Origin: Planctomycetota bacterium
Lineage (GTDB): Bacteria > Planctomycetota > UBA1135 > GCA-002686595
NCBI GenBank assembly: GCA_016712565.1
Contig: JADJQU010000008.1
Location: forward strand, 124,001 to 188,000
Direction: 5' to 3'
DNA: 64,000 nucleotides
In this document: positions 17,335 to 25,734 of the stretch, piece by piece
How the letters are laid out: the number at the start of each line of letters is the position of its first letter
Numbering within the stretch: the first letter of the stretch is position 1
The notes under the pieces: generated by a model
What the model saw: the letters and a program-made list of their open reading frames with translations, nothing else
The model's database searches: none
Told to the model about the DNA's origin: nothing
Position numbers and translations under genes: made by a program

Positions 17335-18645
17335 TCAGCGGCCCTTCAGATAGGCGAGCGGTGGGGGCAAGGACTCCAGCCCGCTCTCGCCCAGCCCGTT
17401 CTCGAACAGCAGCTTGATGTCGCCGAGCGGTCGCACGTCGCCGCGAAACACGTAGCGGCGTTCATCGGCGTAGGTTCCCACGGTGACGAGCACCTCCAGG
17501 ATCGACGCGGCGTTGCAGCGCTTGCCGCCCACCTCGAGTTCCACGGGCGTGCCGTAGTGGCCGACGATCCCGACGATCAGGGCCGCGGGACGGGCGTGGA
17601 GCTTGATGTCCGGCGAGAGCTCGACCACCAGCTCCTGCACGTTCGTGTAGGCCGGCAGCAGGTCCTCGGCCACCTTGCGGCCGCGGCGCAGGAAGAAGTC
17701 CGCCCAGTAGAGCAGGGAATTGAGCACCACCTCGTGGACGTCGTGCTCGGCCACCAGTTGGCCCAGTCGCCGCTGCACGGGATCGCGACCGCTGCCCTCG
17801 TGCCGCTCGACGAAGTGGGTCAGGAACGTGGCGCACTCCAGGAGGTGCAGCGCCGCCGACGTCAGGCCCCGCAGCTTGGGCAGCCGCTGATCTCGGCCCT
17901 CCAGCACCGTGTTCTTGATGTACGTGTCGTAGGTCGACTGCAGGTTGTGCACGGTCGCCTCGTACACGCGCGCCTGCTCCTCGGTGCACAGGCGTGACAG
18001 GAACGCCTTGCGGTCGGTGGGCGTCTTGATGCGGCGGATGCGCAGGTCCTCCAGCATCGACGAGGCGGCGATGAACTTGGAGGCCACCTCGGCGATCTTC
18101 TGCTGTTCCTCGGTCGGCTCGTGTTCGCCCACGTTGCGCGGCAGCTGCAGGCGGACCGCTCCGGCGGCGAAACTGGCTTCGGGAAACTGCTCGGGCGAGA
18201 GTTCGAGGCCGAGCTTGACCGCCTCCTCGCGGATGGCGGTCAGCAGCGTCGCGGAGGACCGTCGCACGAAAGCGCGCGCGTGCTCCATGGAGGAGTTGAA
18301 GTCGACGCTCTCGGAGGCGCTGCACAGATTCAGGGCGCCGTATCCCTCGAGGCGCGCTTCCAGGTGCGAGAGACTGTGACCCGTCTGCGCGAACCACAGC
18401 ACCGAGGCCACCAGCTCCCGCAGGGCGCCGTAGGTGCGGTTGTTGCGCGCCCCGTGGTCGTCGAGGAAGGACTCCAGCTCCTCGGCCTCGAGCAGCAGCT
18501 GGTAGTAGTGCTTCTTGGACCAGGCGCCGGGCTGGCCCTCGAGCAACGACGTGCTCAGGCGGAAGAAGGACTGCGAGCGCCCCTGGAGCAGGCCCGCGAA
18601 GGCTCGCTCGGGAATCACCTCTTCGAGGGACCGATCGGAGGTCAC
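17335..18645 (-). CDS. long HPr-domain protein (phosphocarrier-like domain at the C-terminus)
   Basis: 436 aa from GTG 18645. The last 94 residues (from about 343) are an HPr-family domain. LHARPAALIV keeps the phosphorylatable His (His350) and the following Arg-Pro. GKRCNAASILEVLVTVG aligns with the Ser46 regulatory region and supplies Ser381. Residues 1-340 are an unrecognised, mainly helical region (GRSQSFFRLSTSLLEGQPGAWSKKHYYQLLLEAEELESFL, RKAFLSRLCTEEQARVYEATVHNLQSTYDTYIKNTVLEGRD). HPr itself is about 88 aa, so this is probably a regulator using HPr chemistry rather than a sugar carrier. The start is uncertain because no ATG is near and the upstream frame is Pro/Ala-rich. Divergent from the sigma factor gene. 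Confidence 0.72.
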   Translation of the reverse strand: MTSDRSLEEVIPERAFAGLLQGRSQSFFRLSTSLLEGQPGAWSKKHYYQLLLEAEELESFLDDHGARNNRTYGALRELVASVLWFAQTGHSLSHLEARLEGYGALNLCSASESVDFNSSMEHARAFVRRSSATLLTAIREEAVKLGLELSPEQFPEASFAAGAVRLQLPRNVGEHEPTEEQQKIAEVASKFIAASSMLEDLRIRRIKTPTDRKAFLSRLCTEEQARVYEATVHNLQSTYDTYIKNTVLEGRDQRLPKLRGLTSAALHLLECATFLTHFVERHEGSGRDPVQRRLGQLVAEHDVHEVVLNSLLYWADFFLRRGRKVAEDLLPAYTNVQELVVELSPDIKLHARPAALIVGIVGHYGTPVELEVGGKRCNAASILEVLVTVGTYADERRYVFRGDVRPLGDIKLLFENGLGESGLESLPPPLAYLKGR

Positions 18646-18899
18646 GGGGACTGTGCTTGTGGGGGGCGAGGGAGTGGGCGCCGCGGCGGCCGGCCCGTCA
18701 GGGGCGGGGACCCCATCGCCAGGGTCGGCCCCGGGGCGGAGCTCGGCGGGGTATCGGGCGACGGGTGCGCCGGAGTATCGCCGAAGTGCGCAGGGCCGAG
18801 TAGGCGGATTTTTCGCCTGCCCCGGTCGCGATCCCGGCTCAAGAACGCGGGGGCGGGGGGTCGATCCAGGGCTCACCCGCTTCGGCAGTCCTCGCACCC

Positions 18900-18906
18900 A
18901 AGGGAG
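18900..18906 (+). promoter_or_regulatory. ribosome binding site deciding an ATT start
   Basis: AAGGGAG lies 6 nt upstream of the ATT at 18913, an ideal Shine-Dalgarno spacing. I found no in-frame ATG, GTG or TTG in roughly the 200 nt upstream. Confidence 0.6.
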
Positions 18907-18912
18907 TCCGTC

Positions 18913-19725
18913 ATTTCCTCAGAACGCTGCCTGGAAACCTACCTCCAGGAGATCAACGAAATCCCTCTCCTGACCGCCGAGGAGGAGCGAGCCCTCGGGC
19001 GCCGCATCCAAGCCGGCGACCTGGAGGCCCGGGAGCACATGATTCGGGCCAATTTGCGCCTGGTGGTGTCCATCGCCAAGCGCTACGCCGAGCGGGGCCT
19101 GGCCCTGCAGGACCTGATCGCCGAGGGGAACATCGGCCTGCTGAAGGGGGCGGAGAAGTTCGACCCCGACGCGGGCTGCCGCTTCTCCACCTATGCCACC
19201 TGGTGGATCAAGCAGTCGATCCGGCGCTCCCTCACGAACACGGTCAAGTCGGTGCGTGTGCCCAGCTACATGTCCGAATTGATCTCCAGATGGAGGGTGG
19301 TTACAGGTGAATTGGCCTTCCGCCTGGGTCGCGTCCCGACCCTGGAGGAGGTGGCCCACGAGATGGAGATCCCCGAGGACAACTGGCCCCTCTTCCGGCG
19401 GACCGTGGCCAGCTCGGGTCTTGGGGCCCAGGTTTCCTTGGAAGCCCTCACCCAGCACCAGGAGACCGTGGCCGACGAGACAAGTCCGATGCCCGACGAG
19501 CGCCTCCAGAACGAGGACCTCGTGGAACGCCTGGGGAACCTGCTGGAAATCATCGACGAGCGCGAAGCCACGATCCTGCGCCTGCGCTACGGCCTCGGCC
19601 CCGACGGTGCCGACCCCATGACGCTCAAGGAAATCGGCAAGGTGATCGGCCTGACCCGCGAGCGCGTGCGGCAGCTGGAGCGCGAGGCGCTGCAGAAGCT
19701 CTACGGCGTCATGAGCGGGGAGTAG
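18913..19725 (+). CDS. RpoD-like sigma-70 family RNA polymerase sigma factor
   Basis: 270 aa, a compact sigma factor without region 1.1. Region 1.2 is CLETYLQEINEIPLL, region 2 is NLRLVVSIAKRYAERGLALQDLI with the -10-recognition helix YATWWIKQSIRRSL, region 3 is ELAFRLGRVPTLEEVAHEM, and region 4 ends with the helix-turn-helix TLKEIGKVIGLTRERVRQLE. It resembles group 2/3 vegetative-type factors. The start must be non-standard: ATT at 18913 has a strong Shine-Dalgarno, and starting at the first in-frame ATG (about residue 43) would remove region 1.2 and part of region 2. It may direct alternative housekeeping transcription. Divergent from the HPr-domain gene. Confidence 0.88.
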   Translation: MSSERCLETYLQEINEIPLLTAEEERALGRRIQAGDLEAREHMIRANLRLVVSIAKRYAERGLALQDLIAEGNIGLLKGAEKFDPDAGCRFSTYATWWIKQSIRRSLTNTVKSVRVPSYMSELISRWRVVTGELAFRLGRVPTLEEVAHEMEIPEDNWPLFRRTVASSGLGAQVSLEALTQHQETVADETSPMPDERLQNEDLVERLGNLLEIIDEREATILRLRYGLGPDGADPMTLKEIGKVIGLTRERVRQLEREALQKLYGVMSGE

Positions 19726-19740
19726 GACCGCCCGGGGCCC

Positions 19741-19759
19741 CCGGGCCCGACCGGCCCGG
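19741..19759 (+). terminator. possible terminator hairpin after the sigma factor gene
   Basis: CCGGGCC-CGACC-GGCCCGG forms a 7-bp all-GC stem with a 5-nt loop 15 nt after the stop codon. No U-tract follows, so intrinsic termination is uncertain. Confidence 0.35.
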
Positions 19760-20088
19760 GGCGGCCGCCGGTCCGGGTCGTCCGGCACAGTCGCCGGCGG
19801 TCTCCCCCGGCCTCCCCCGGTCTCCCCGGCCTCACCAGGGGGGCAGGCCGACCGAGGTCCTTGGCGCGAAGCACCCGATCCAGTCTCTCGGAAGCGGGGG
19901 GATCCCGACCGGGCCCGGCTTCCCGTGGTCCAGAGACGCCGGCCCGTGGGCCGTGGGGAGCACCGGCCAGGAGCCCTGGTCTGGTCCTCGGAGGAGCCGT
20001 CCCGGGCCGCCGAGCCGGTCGCGGCACTGAGGGGCCGCTGGTCGGCCGCCGGGGGTCGCGGGCGAGCCTTGGCCGAGAGCCGGTGGGC

Positions 20089-20094
20089 TAGACT
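20089..20094 (+). promoter_or_regulatory. -10-like TAGACT placing the transcript start at hemW
   Basis: TAGACT is followed by 8 nt and then ATT (20103), the same geometry as TACACT-9-ATG at parA. If active, the hemW mRNA would be leaderless. The -35 region is unconvincing. Confidence 0.4.
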
Positions 20095-20102
20095 CCCCAA
20101 CC

Positions 20103-21305
20103 ATTAATACGCTGGCCGAATACCCCACGCGCGCCGCCACCGGGACGGCGCTCTACGTCCACCTGCCCTTCTGCGCGGCGAAGTGTCACTACTGTGACTT
20201 CTTCTCCGTCGCCGGAGCCGGGCACGACATCGAGGGCATGTTGAGCGCCATCCTGGCCGAGGCCGAGGCCTTCGCCCCGCGGGAACCGGCCACGGTGTTC
20301 CTGGGGGGCGGGACGCCGAGCCTCCTGTCCGGGGACCAGCTCCGCCGCTTCCTCGACGGGTTGGACCGCCTGACCGGGTTCCGCGGCAGTGCCGTGGAGG
20401 TCACGGCGGAGTGCAACCCCGAGAGCCTGGACCGCCACAAGGCCAAGTGGCTCCTCGATCTCGGCGTGCGCAGGCTCTCCATCGGCTTCCAGTCCCTGGA
20501 CGACGCGGTGCTGGAGCGCTTCGGACGCGTGCACACGGTGGAGGACAGCTTCCGCGCCTTCGAGGCCGCGCGGGTCGCGGGGGTGCCCGAGATCAACGTG
20601 GACCTGATCTACGCCTACCCCGGGCAGACCGCCGCCCAGTGGGACGCGGACCTCGCGCGCGTCCTGTCCCTCTCCCCGGACCACGTCAGCGCCTACAACT
20701 TGACCTTCGAGGAGGAGACTCCCTTCCGTCGCTGGCTGGACCAGGGGATCCTCGCGAAGGCCTCGGAGGATCTGGAGCTCGAACTGTTCGACCGGGTTCG
20801 CGCGCGCCTGCGCGGGGCGGGTTTCGAGGCCTACGAAATCTCCAACTACGCGCGCGGCGAGAAGCGCTGTGCCCACAACGTCAACTACTGGCGCAACGGC
20901 GCCTACCTGGGCATCGGCCCGTCGGCCGTCAGCCGCCTGGGGGATGGGGGGAGCCTCGACGCGCCCTATGTGAGACGGGGCAACGTGAAGTCGATCCAGG
21001 GCTACGTGCAACGGGTGCGCGAGCAGGGACACGCGGTGCAGTGGGAAGAACGGCTCGACGCGGCCGCGCGCCTGGGCGAAACCTGGTGGCTCGGCCTGCG
21101 CCTCGCCGAGGGCGTGGACCCCGAACGCGCCCGGCGCGTCGCCGGCTTCGCGAACCCAGACGGCGGGGACCCCGCGCTGGACACGGCGCGTCGGCTCGAG
21201 GGTCAGGGGCTGTTGCTCTTGCGCGACGGGCGCTTCGTGCTCAGCGAACGCGGCACACCACTCGCCGATTTCGTCGGCCGCGAATTCCTGGAGGTCGCGC
21301 GATGA
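20103..21305 (+). CDS. hemW: radical SAM HemW-like protein (haem chaperone / oxygen-independent coproporphyrinogen oxidase-like)
   Basis: About 400 aa. The radical SAM cluster motif is FCAAKCHYCDFF (Cys24/28/31 if read from ATT 20103). It is followed by FLGGGTPSLL, EVTAECNPESL, RLSIGFQSLDDAVLERFGRVHT and NVDLIYAYPGQT, and the HemW-type C-terminal domain GETWWLGLRLAEGVD. HemW, unlike HemN, is thought to deliver haem. The first conventional ATG (20238) would delete the cluster-binding cysteines, and no ATG, GTG or TTG lies in frame between the upstream stop and 20238. The start is therefore probably ATT 20103 (CTG 20112 is an alternative). The stop overlaps pyrF (ATGA). Confidence 0.88.
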   Translation: MNTLAEYPTRAATGTALYVHLPFCAAKCHYCDFFSVAGAGHDIEGMLSAILAEAEAFAPREPATVFLGGGTPSLLSGDQLRRFLDGLDRLTGFRGSAVEVTAECNPESLDRHKAKWLLDLGVRRLSIGFQSLDDAVLERFGRVHTVEDSFRAFEAARVAGVPEINVDLIYAYPGQTAAQWDADLARVLSLSPDHVSAYNLTFEEETPFRRWLDQGILAKASEDLELELFDRVRARLRGAGFEAYEISNYARGEKRCAHNVNYWRNGAYLGIGPSAVSRLGDGGSLDAPYVRRGNVKSIQGYVQRVREQGHAVQWEERLDAAARLGETWWLGLRLAEGVDPERARRVAGFANPDGGDPALDTARRLEGQGLLLLRDGRFVLSERGTPLADFVGREFLEVAR

Positions 21306-22204
21306 ACTTCGCCGATCGGCTGGATGCCGCCGTGGCGGCCAAGGGCACGCCGGCGCTGGTGGGACTCGATCCCCATCTGGAACTTCTGCCGGAGGAATTC
21401 GCCGCGGCCCGCGACACCTCGCGGCCGCGCCCGCTCCGGGCGGCGCGCATGGGGGACTTCTGCTGCGAGCTCCTGGAGCTCGTCGCGCCCCTGGTGCCCG
21501 CGGTGAAGCCCCAGTCGGCGTTCTTCGAAGCCCTCGGGGCCGATGGTGTGGCGCAGTGGGAGCGCGTCGTGCGGCGCGCGAAGCAGCTCGGCCTCTTGGT
21601 GATCGGCGACGTGAAGCGCGGCGACATCCAGAGCACGGCCCGCGCCTACGCCGCAGCGCTCGTGGAGGGCGCTGGTGGATCTTCGGACGAGGCCTGCGAT
21701 GCGATCACGCTCTCGCCGTTCCTCGGCGCCGATTCCATCGAACCGTTTCTCGAGGTCTGCGCGCGCACGCAGACCGGCCTGTTCATCCTGGTGCGCACCT
21801 CGAACCCGGGCAGCGCCGACTTCCAGCGTTCGGGCTCGCCCGAGCTCTCCTTCCGGATCGCCGAGCGCGTGGCCCGCTGGGGCGAGGCGCTCCTGGGCTC
21901 CTCGGGCCTCTCGTCGGTGGGGGCCGTGGTGGGCGCCACCCACGCCGCGGAACTGGCCGACTTTCGCGCCGCCATGCCGCGCACGCCGCTGCTGCTGCCT
22001 GGCTACGGAGCCCAGGGCGCCACGGCCCGCGACCTGGGCGGAGCGTTTCTCGCGGGCGGCCGCGGCGCCCTGATCAATTCCTCGCGCGGGATTTCGTTCG
22101 CCTACCGCGAAGCGCGCTACGGCGGCCTTAGCTGGCAGGCCGCGTCCCTGGCCGCCACGCGCGCCATGATCGCGGACCTTGCCGCGCCCGCAGGAAAGCC
22201 CTGA
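21302..22204 (+). CDS. pyrF: orotidine-5'-phosphate decarboxylase, type 2
   Basis: 300 aa. It decarboxylates OMP to UMP, the last step of de novo pyrimidine synthesis. Motifs of the long (type 2, actinobacterial/planctomycete-like) form are VGLDPHLELLP, VAPLVPAVKPQSAFFEALG, the catalytic IGDVKRGDI (Lys105), FILVRTSNPGS, VGATHAAELADFR and LLPGYGAQGA near the phosphate site. It overlaps hemW by 4 bp and bshC by 1 bp, so it is inside a tight operon. Confidence 0.93.
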   Translation: MNFADRLDAAVAAKGTPALVGLDPHLELLPEEFAAARDTSRPRPLRAARMGDFCCELLELVAPLVPAVKPQSAFFEALGADGVAQWERVVRRAKQLGLLVIGDVKRGDIQSTARAYAAALVEGAGGSSDEACDAITLSPFLGADSIEPFLEVCARTQTGLFILVRTSNPGSADFQRSGSPELSFRIAERVARWGEALLGSSGLSSVGAVVGATHAAELADFRAAMPRTPLLLPGYGAQGATARDLGGAFLAGGRGALINSSRGISFAYREARYGGLSWQAASLAATRAMIADLAAPAGKP

Positions 22205-23937
22205 TGCGCATCGAAGGGGTTGATTACGGCGTCCTGGGCGCGGAGGGCCTGGCCGCGCGGCTCCTCTCGCAGCCGGGAGCCATCGAGGGCTTCCTCGTGC
22301 CGCGTTCCCTGGACGAGATCCCCGAGCCGCCCAGGGAGACCCGTGGGTCGGGGCGCGGCCAGGACACGGGCCTGCGCGCGAACTGGGAAGCTCCCGAGCG
22401 CGGCGCAGCCCTGGCCGTCACGCTGGAACGGGAACTGGCGCGCGTCGCCCCGCACGTGGCCGTGCTCGACTCCGTGCGCAAGTTGCGCCTGCCGGGCGCG
22501 TGCGCGGTGATCGCGGGGCAACAGCCGGGCTTCCTGGCCTCGCCCTTGTACAACCTGCACAAGGCCCTGCACGTGGTGCGACTGGCGCGCTCGCTCTCGC
22601 AGGCCTGGGAGCGGCCGGTGGTGCCGATGTTCTGGAACCACGCGGACGACCACGACCTGGCCGAGGTGAACCACGTCTTCGTGGCCAACCAGAATCTCGA
22701 TCTGCAGAAGATCGGACTGTCGAGCATGTCCTCGGGCCGCCAGCCGTTCTCCCGCTTGATCCTGAGCGAGGACAAGCACCGGCTGGCGGCGATCCGCGCC
22801 ACGCTGGAGGAGCTGCACGGAGGGGAACCCCATCTGCGCGAGGCCCTCGACTTGTTCTGCCCCCGCGACGGCGAGAGCCTGGCGCGGGCGTTCACGCGCT
22901 CCATGACCGCCCTCCTGGGCCGCTTCGGCCTCGTGGTGGTGGAGCCCGACTGGATCCGCCCGGCCCTCTCGCGCGCCCTGGCCGACCTCGTGGGCCGGGA
23001 CGGGCCTGACGGCGCGGGGTTGGAGCGCCCGCTGCTGGAGGGCGCTCGCGCGGTGGAGGCCCTGGGCTTCGTGCCGCAGATCGACCCGCGGACCGCGGCG
23101 ATCCTGTATCGCGTCGACGCCGACGGACGCAGCGCCCTGCGCCTGGGCGGCGAGGGCCTGCGCTACGACGGCGAGGAGGGCTCGCGCACCCGGGCCGAGC
23201 TGGCCGCGGAGCTGGTCCAGGATCCCGGTGCGTGGTCCCCCGCGGCGCTGACGCGGGCCCTGGCCCAGGACGCGGCGTTGCCGATCGCGGCCTACGTCGG
23301 CGGGCTGGGCGAACTGGCCTACCACGCGCAGCTCGTGCCCCTGCGCGACTTCGCGGGCCTGCCCCGCACGCCCTTCGTGCCGCGCTTCTCCTGCACGCTG
23401 GTGGAGGGGGAAGTCGACGCCTCGCTGGGCAAGCTGGCCATGTCCGCGGAGCACGTGCTGCGCGCCCGGGGCGAGCTGGGGAGCGGCGACGAATCCGGTT
23501 CCTCGACGCCGCCGGTGGTGACCCAGCTGCGCGAGATCGCCGCGCGGGCCGCCCGCGAGTTGAACCAGCAACGGGCCCTGCTCGCCGAACTGGACACGGG
23601 CCTGGCCGCCAACTTGAAGCGCACCGGCGACCAGATCCGCTCACTGGTGGAGAAGATGTGCGAGAAGGCCGAGCGCGTGCACCAGAATCGCGCCGGACGC
23701 GGGCAGAAGCACCTGCGCCGCGTGTCGAGCGCCCTGTTCCCGCGGGGCCTGCCCCAGGAGCGCGTGATCGGCCCGCTCCCGTTCTACGCCCGCTACGGGC
23801 CGGGCTTCGTGGACGAACTTCTCGAGCACGTGCCCGCGGTCCCGCGCGAGCACTGGATCGCCCACTTCGAGGATCCGGCGGCCGCCGCCAGGCCGGAGGT
23901 GGGCGGGGACACGGACGAAGGAGAAGCGACCCGATGA
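22204..23937 (+). CDS. bshC: bacillithiol biosynthesis cysteine-adding enzyme BshC
   Basis: 577 aa, near the usual 540. It adds cysteine to GlcN-malate as the last step of bacillithiol synthesis. Recognisable features are AVIAGQQPGFLASPLYNLHKALHVVRLA (nucleotide-binding, HIGH-like region), VPMFWNHADDHDLAEVNHVFV, the IAAYVGGLGELAYHAQL segment, a coiled-coil region (RELNQQRALLAELDTGLAANLKRTGDQIRSLVEKM) and the C-terminal LPFYARYGPGFVDELLEHV. It is coupled to pyrF (1-bp overlap) and to bshB1 (4-bp overlap). With bshB1 and bshA nearby the pathway is complete. Confidence 0.92.
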   Translation: MRIEGVDYGVLGAEGLAARLLSQPGAIEGFLVPRSLDEIPEPPRETRGSGRGQDTGLRANWEAPERGAALAVTLERELARVAPHVAVLDSVRKLRLPGACAVIAGQQPGFLASPLYNLHKALHVVRLARSLSQAWERPVVPMFWNHADDHDLAEVNHVFVANQNLDLQKIGLSSMSSGRQPFSRLILSEDKHRLAAIRATLEELHGGEPHLREALDLFCPRDGESLARAFTRSMTALLGRFGLVVVEPDWIRPALSRALADLVGRDGPDGAGLERPLLEGARAVEALGFVPQIDPRTAAILYRVDADGRSALRLGGEGLRYDGEEGSRTRAELAAELVQDPGAWSPAALTRALAQDAALPIAAYVGGLGELAYHAQLVPLRDFAGLPRTPFVPRFSCTLVEGEVDASLGKLAMSAEHVLRARGELGSGDESGSSTPPVVTQLREIAARAARELNQQRALLAELDTGLAANLKRTGDQIRSLVEKMCEKAERVHQNRAGRGQKHLRRVSSALFPRGLPQERVIGPLPFYARYGPGFVDELLEHVPAVPREHWIAHFEDPAAAARPEVGGDTDEGEATR

Positions 23938-24647
23938 AACTGGATCTCTTGGTGATCGGCGCGCACCCGGACGACGCGGAGATCTGCGTCGGCGGCACCA
24001 TGCTGCTCTACCGCCGCGCGGGCAAGCAGGTGGGCGTGGTGGACGTGACCCGCGGCGAGATGGGCACGCGCGGAACCCGGGCGGATCGCGACCGGGAGAC
24101 GTCCGCGGCCTCCGCCGCCCTGGGGCTCGCCCTGCGAGAGAACCTGGACCTGCCGGACGGCCGCGTGGAGCCCACGATCGACGCCCGTGAGCGGCTCGCG
24201 CGCCTGATGCGGGCCTGGGCACCGGACGTGGTGCTGGCCCACCACACCGAGGACCTGCACCCCGACCATGCCGCCAGCGGGGAGCTGGCCCGCCGGGCCT
24301 GGTACCTGTCGGGCCTCGCGCGACTGGCCGAGCAGGACGGGGGAGAGCCCGCCCGGCGCCCCAGGCGCCTTTTGCACTTCATGGGCCACGTCCCCTTCGA
24401 CCCGACGCTGGTGGTCGACGTGTCGCCGGTTTGGGAGGCCAAATGCGCCGCCGTCCGGGCCTATGACACCCAATTGCGCCCCGGCGGCGCCGGCGACCAG
24501 GGCAAGCACTTCCTGTTCGGCTCGGACATCCTCGCCCGCATGGAGACGCGCGCCCGCTTCTACGGCGAGCGCATCGGCGTGCGCCACGGCGAACCTCTGC
24601 TCCACCAAGGTCCGCTGCCCGTGGCGGATCCGGCGGGGATTCTCTGA
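23934..24647 (+). CDS. bshB1: GlcNAc-malate deacetylase BshB1 (LmbE/PIG-L family)
   Basis: 237 aa. A zinc hydrolase that removes the acetyl group of GlcNAc-malate, the second step of bacillithiol synthesis. It carries the LmbE zinc motif GAHPDDAE (9-16) and the third ligand in LHPDHAASG, and the BshB1-specific VDVTRGEMGTRGT and FLFGSDILARMETRARFYG segments. The ATG at 23934 overlaps the bshC stop. parA follows 17 bp after the stop. Confidence 0.93.
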   Translation: MKLDLLVIGAHPDDAEICVGGTMLLYRRAGKQVGVVDVTRGEMGTRGTRADRDRETSAASAALGLALRENLDLPDGRVEPTIDARERLARLMRAWAPDVVLAHHTEDLHPDHAASGELARRAWYLSGLARLAEQDGGEPARRPRRLLHFMGHVPFDPTLVVDVSPVWEAKCAAVRAYDTQLRPGGAGDQGKHFLFGSDILARMETRARFYGERIGVRHGEPLLHQGPLPVADPAGIL

Positions 24648-24649
24648 GC

Positions 24650-24655
24650 TACACT
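24650..24655 (+). promoter_or_regulatory. -10-like TACACT immediately upstream of parA
   Basis: TACACT is followed by 9 nt and then the parA ATG. It could start a leaderless parA transcript independent of the bsh operon. No clear -35. Confidence 0.4.
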
Positions 24656-24664
24656 CTGGCCGCG

Positions 24665-25711
24665 ATGCGACGGATTGCTCTGATCAACCAGAAGGGTGGG
24701 GTGGGCAAAACCACCTCCACGGTGAACCTCGGCGCCGCCCTGGCGCGCCTGGGCCGTCGGGTGGTGCTGATCGACCTCGATCCCCAGGCCAACCTGTCGC
24801 TGCACCTCGACTGCATCCTGCGCGCGGGGGAACCGTCGATCTACACCGTGCTCCTGGGCAGCACGCCCCTGGCCCAGGCGGTGCGTCCCACCTCGACCCC
24901 GGGCCTGTGGCTCGTGGGCTCCAACATCGACCTCTCCGGCGCCGAGTTGGAGCTGGCCAGCGCCATGGGCCGTGAATCGCTCCTGCGCGATGCCGTGGAC
25001 ACCTGGGAGGAGGAGGCGCGCGCCAGGACCGGCGCGGCGCCCGCCGACTATTTGCTGATCGACTGCCCACCGAGCCTGGGGCTGCTCTCGGTGAACGGGC
25101 TCGTGGCCGCCCGCGAGACGGTCATCACGCTGCAGACCGAGTTCTTCGCCCTGCAGGGCATGAGCAAGTTGATCGACGTGGTGCAGTTGCTGCGCCGCCG
25201 GCTGAATCCGTCGCTCGCGGTCACCGGAATCCTGCCCTGCCTCTACGACAACCGACTGCGCCTGGCGCGCGAGGTGCTGGGGGAGATCCGCAAGTACTTC
25301 CCCGGCGAAGTGTTCCGAAGGCCGATCGCCAAGAACATCAAGTTGGCGGAGGCGCCCTCCTACGGACGCACGATCTTCGAGTACGCGCCCGAATCCAGCG
25401 GCGCGGCGGACTACGCGGCCCTGGCCATGGAAGTGGTCGACCAGGAATCGCGCGACGCCGAGTTGGCACGGCTCCCGCGCCCCTCGGCCGTGCCCACACG
25501 GCCGCCGCGCAGCTCCGCGCTGCGCACGGTGGCACTGACTCCCTCCTCCGCGGCCGAGGGCGACACCGCCGAGGACTCGGCGGCGGAAGAAGGCCTGGAG
25601 AACGGGGAAGACCTGCAGGCCGAGGCCGCTCCGGCCGAGCGCGATCGAACGCTGCGGGCCCACGAGCTCCCGCCGCTGCCCCTGGACGCATTCGAGATCC
25701 GTCAGGCCTGA
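24665..25711 (+). CDS. parA: chromosome-partitioning ATPase ParA (Soj) with acidic C-terminal tail
   Basis: 348 aa. The deviant Walker A motif is INQKGGVGKTTST (Lys10 signature lysine, Lys15), Walker A' is VLIDLDPQANLS and Walker B is YLLIDCPPSLGLLS. Also present are the ParA signatures TLQTEFFALQGMSKLIDVVQLLRRRLNPSL and PIAKNIKLAEAPSYGRTIFEYAPES. The conserved core ends near 265; the remaining 80 residues are Pro/Ala/Glu-rich, absent from ordinary Soj, and may bind a partner. Together with parB and the parS sites this completes the partition system. It is separated from parB and embedded between bshB1 and bshA. Confidence 0.93.
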   Translation: MRRIALINQKGGVGKTTSTVNLGAALARLGRRVVLIDLDPQANLSLHLDCILRAGEPSIYTVLLGSTPLAQAVRPTSTPGLWLVGSNIDLSGAELELASAMGRESLLRDAVDTWEEEARARTGAAPADYLLIDCPPSLGLLSVNGLVAARETVITLQTEFFALQGMSKLIDVVQLLRRRLNPSLAVTGILPCLYDNRLRLAREVLGEIRKYFPGEVFRRPIAKNIKLAEAPSYGRTIFEYAPESSGAADYAALAMEVVDQESRDAELARLPRPSAVPTRPPRSSALRTVALTPSSAAEGDTAEDSAAEEGLENGEDLQAEAAPAERDRTLRAHELPPLPLDAFEIRQA

Positions 25712-25734
25712 CCGGCCCTGGAATCACGACGGCG

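Larger units (their letters stand above)
19726..20102. other. 377-bp intergenic region before hemW
   Basis: Very GC-rich, with the hairpin above, a CT-rich stretch (tcccccggcctccccc type, about 19801-19830) and the TAGACT hexamer at its right end. I see no gene or RNA. Confidence 0.5.

Noticed and set aside
20238..21305. hemW starting at the first ATG
   Set aside because: It would delete the CxxxCxxC radical SAM motif.
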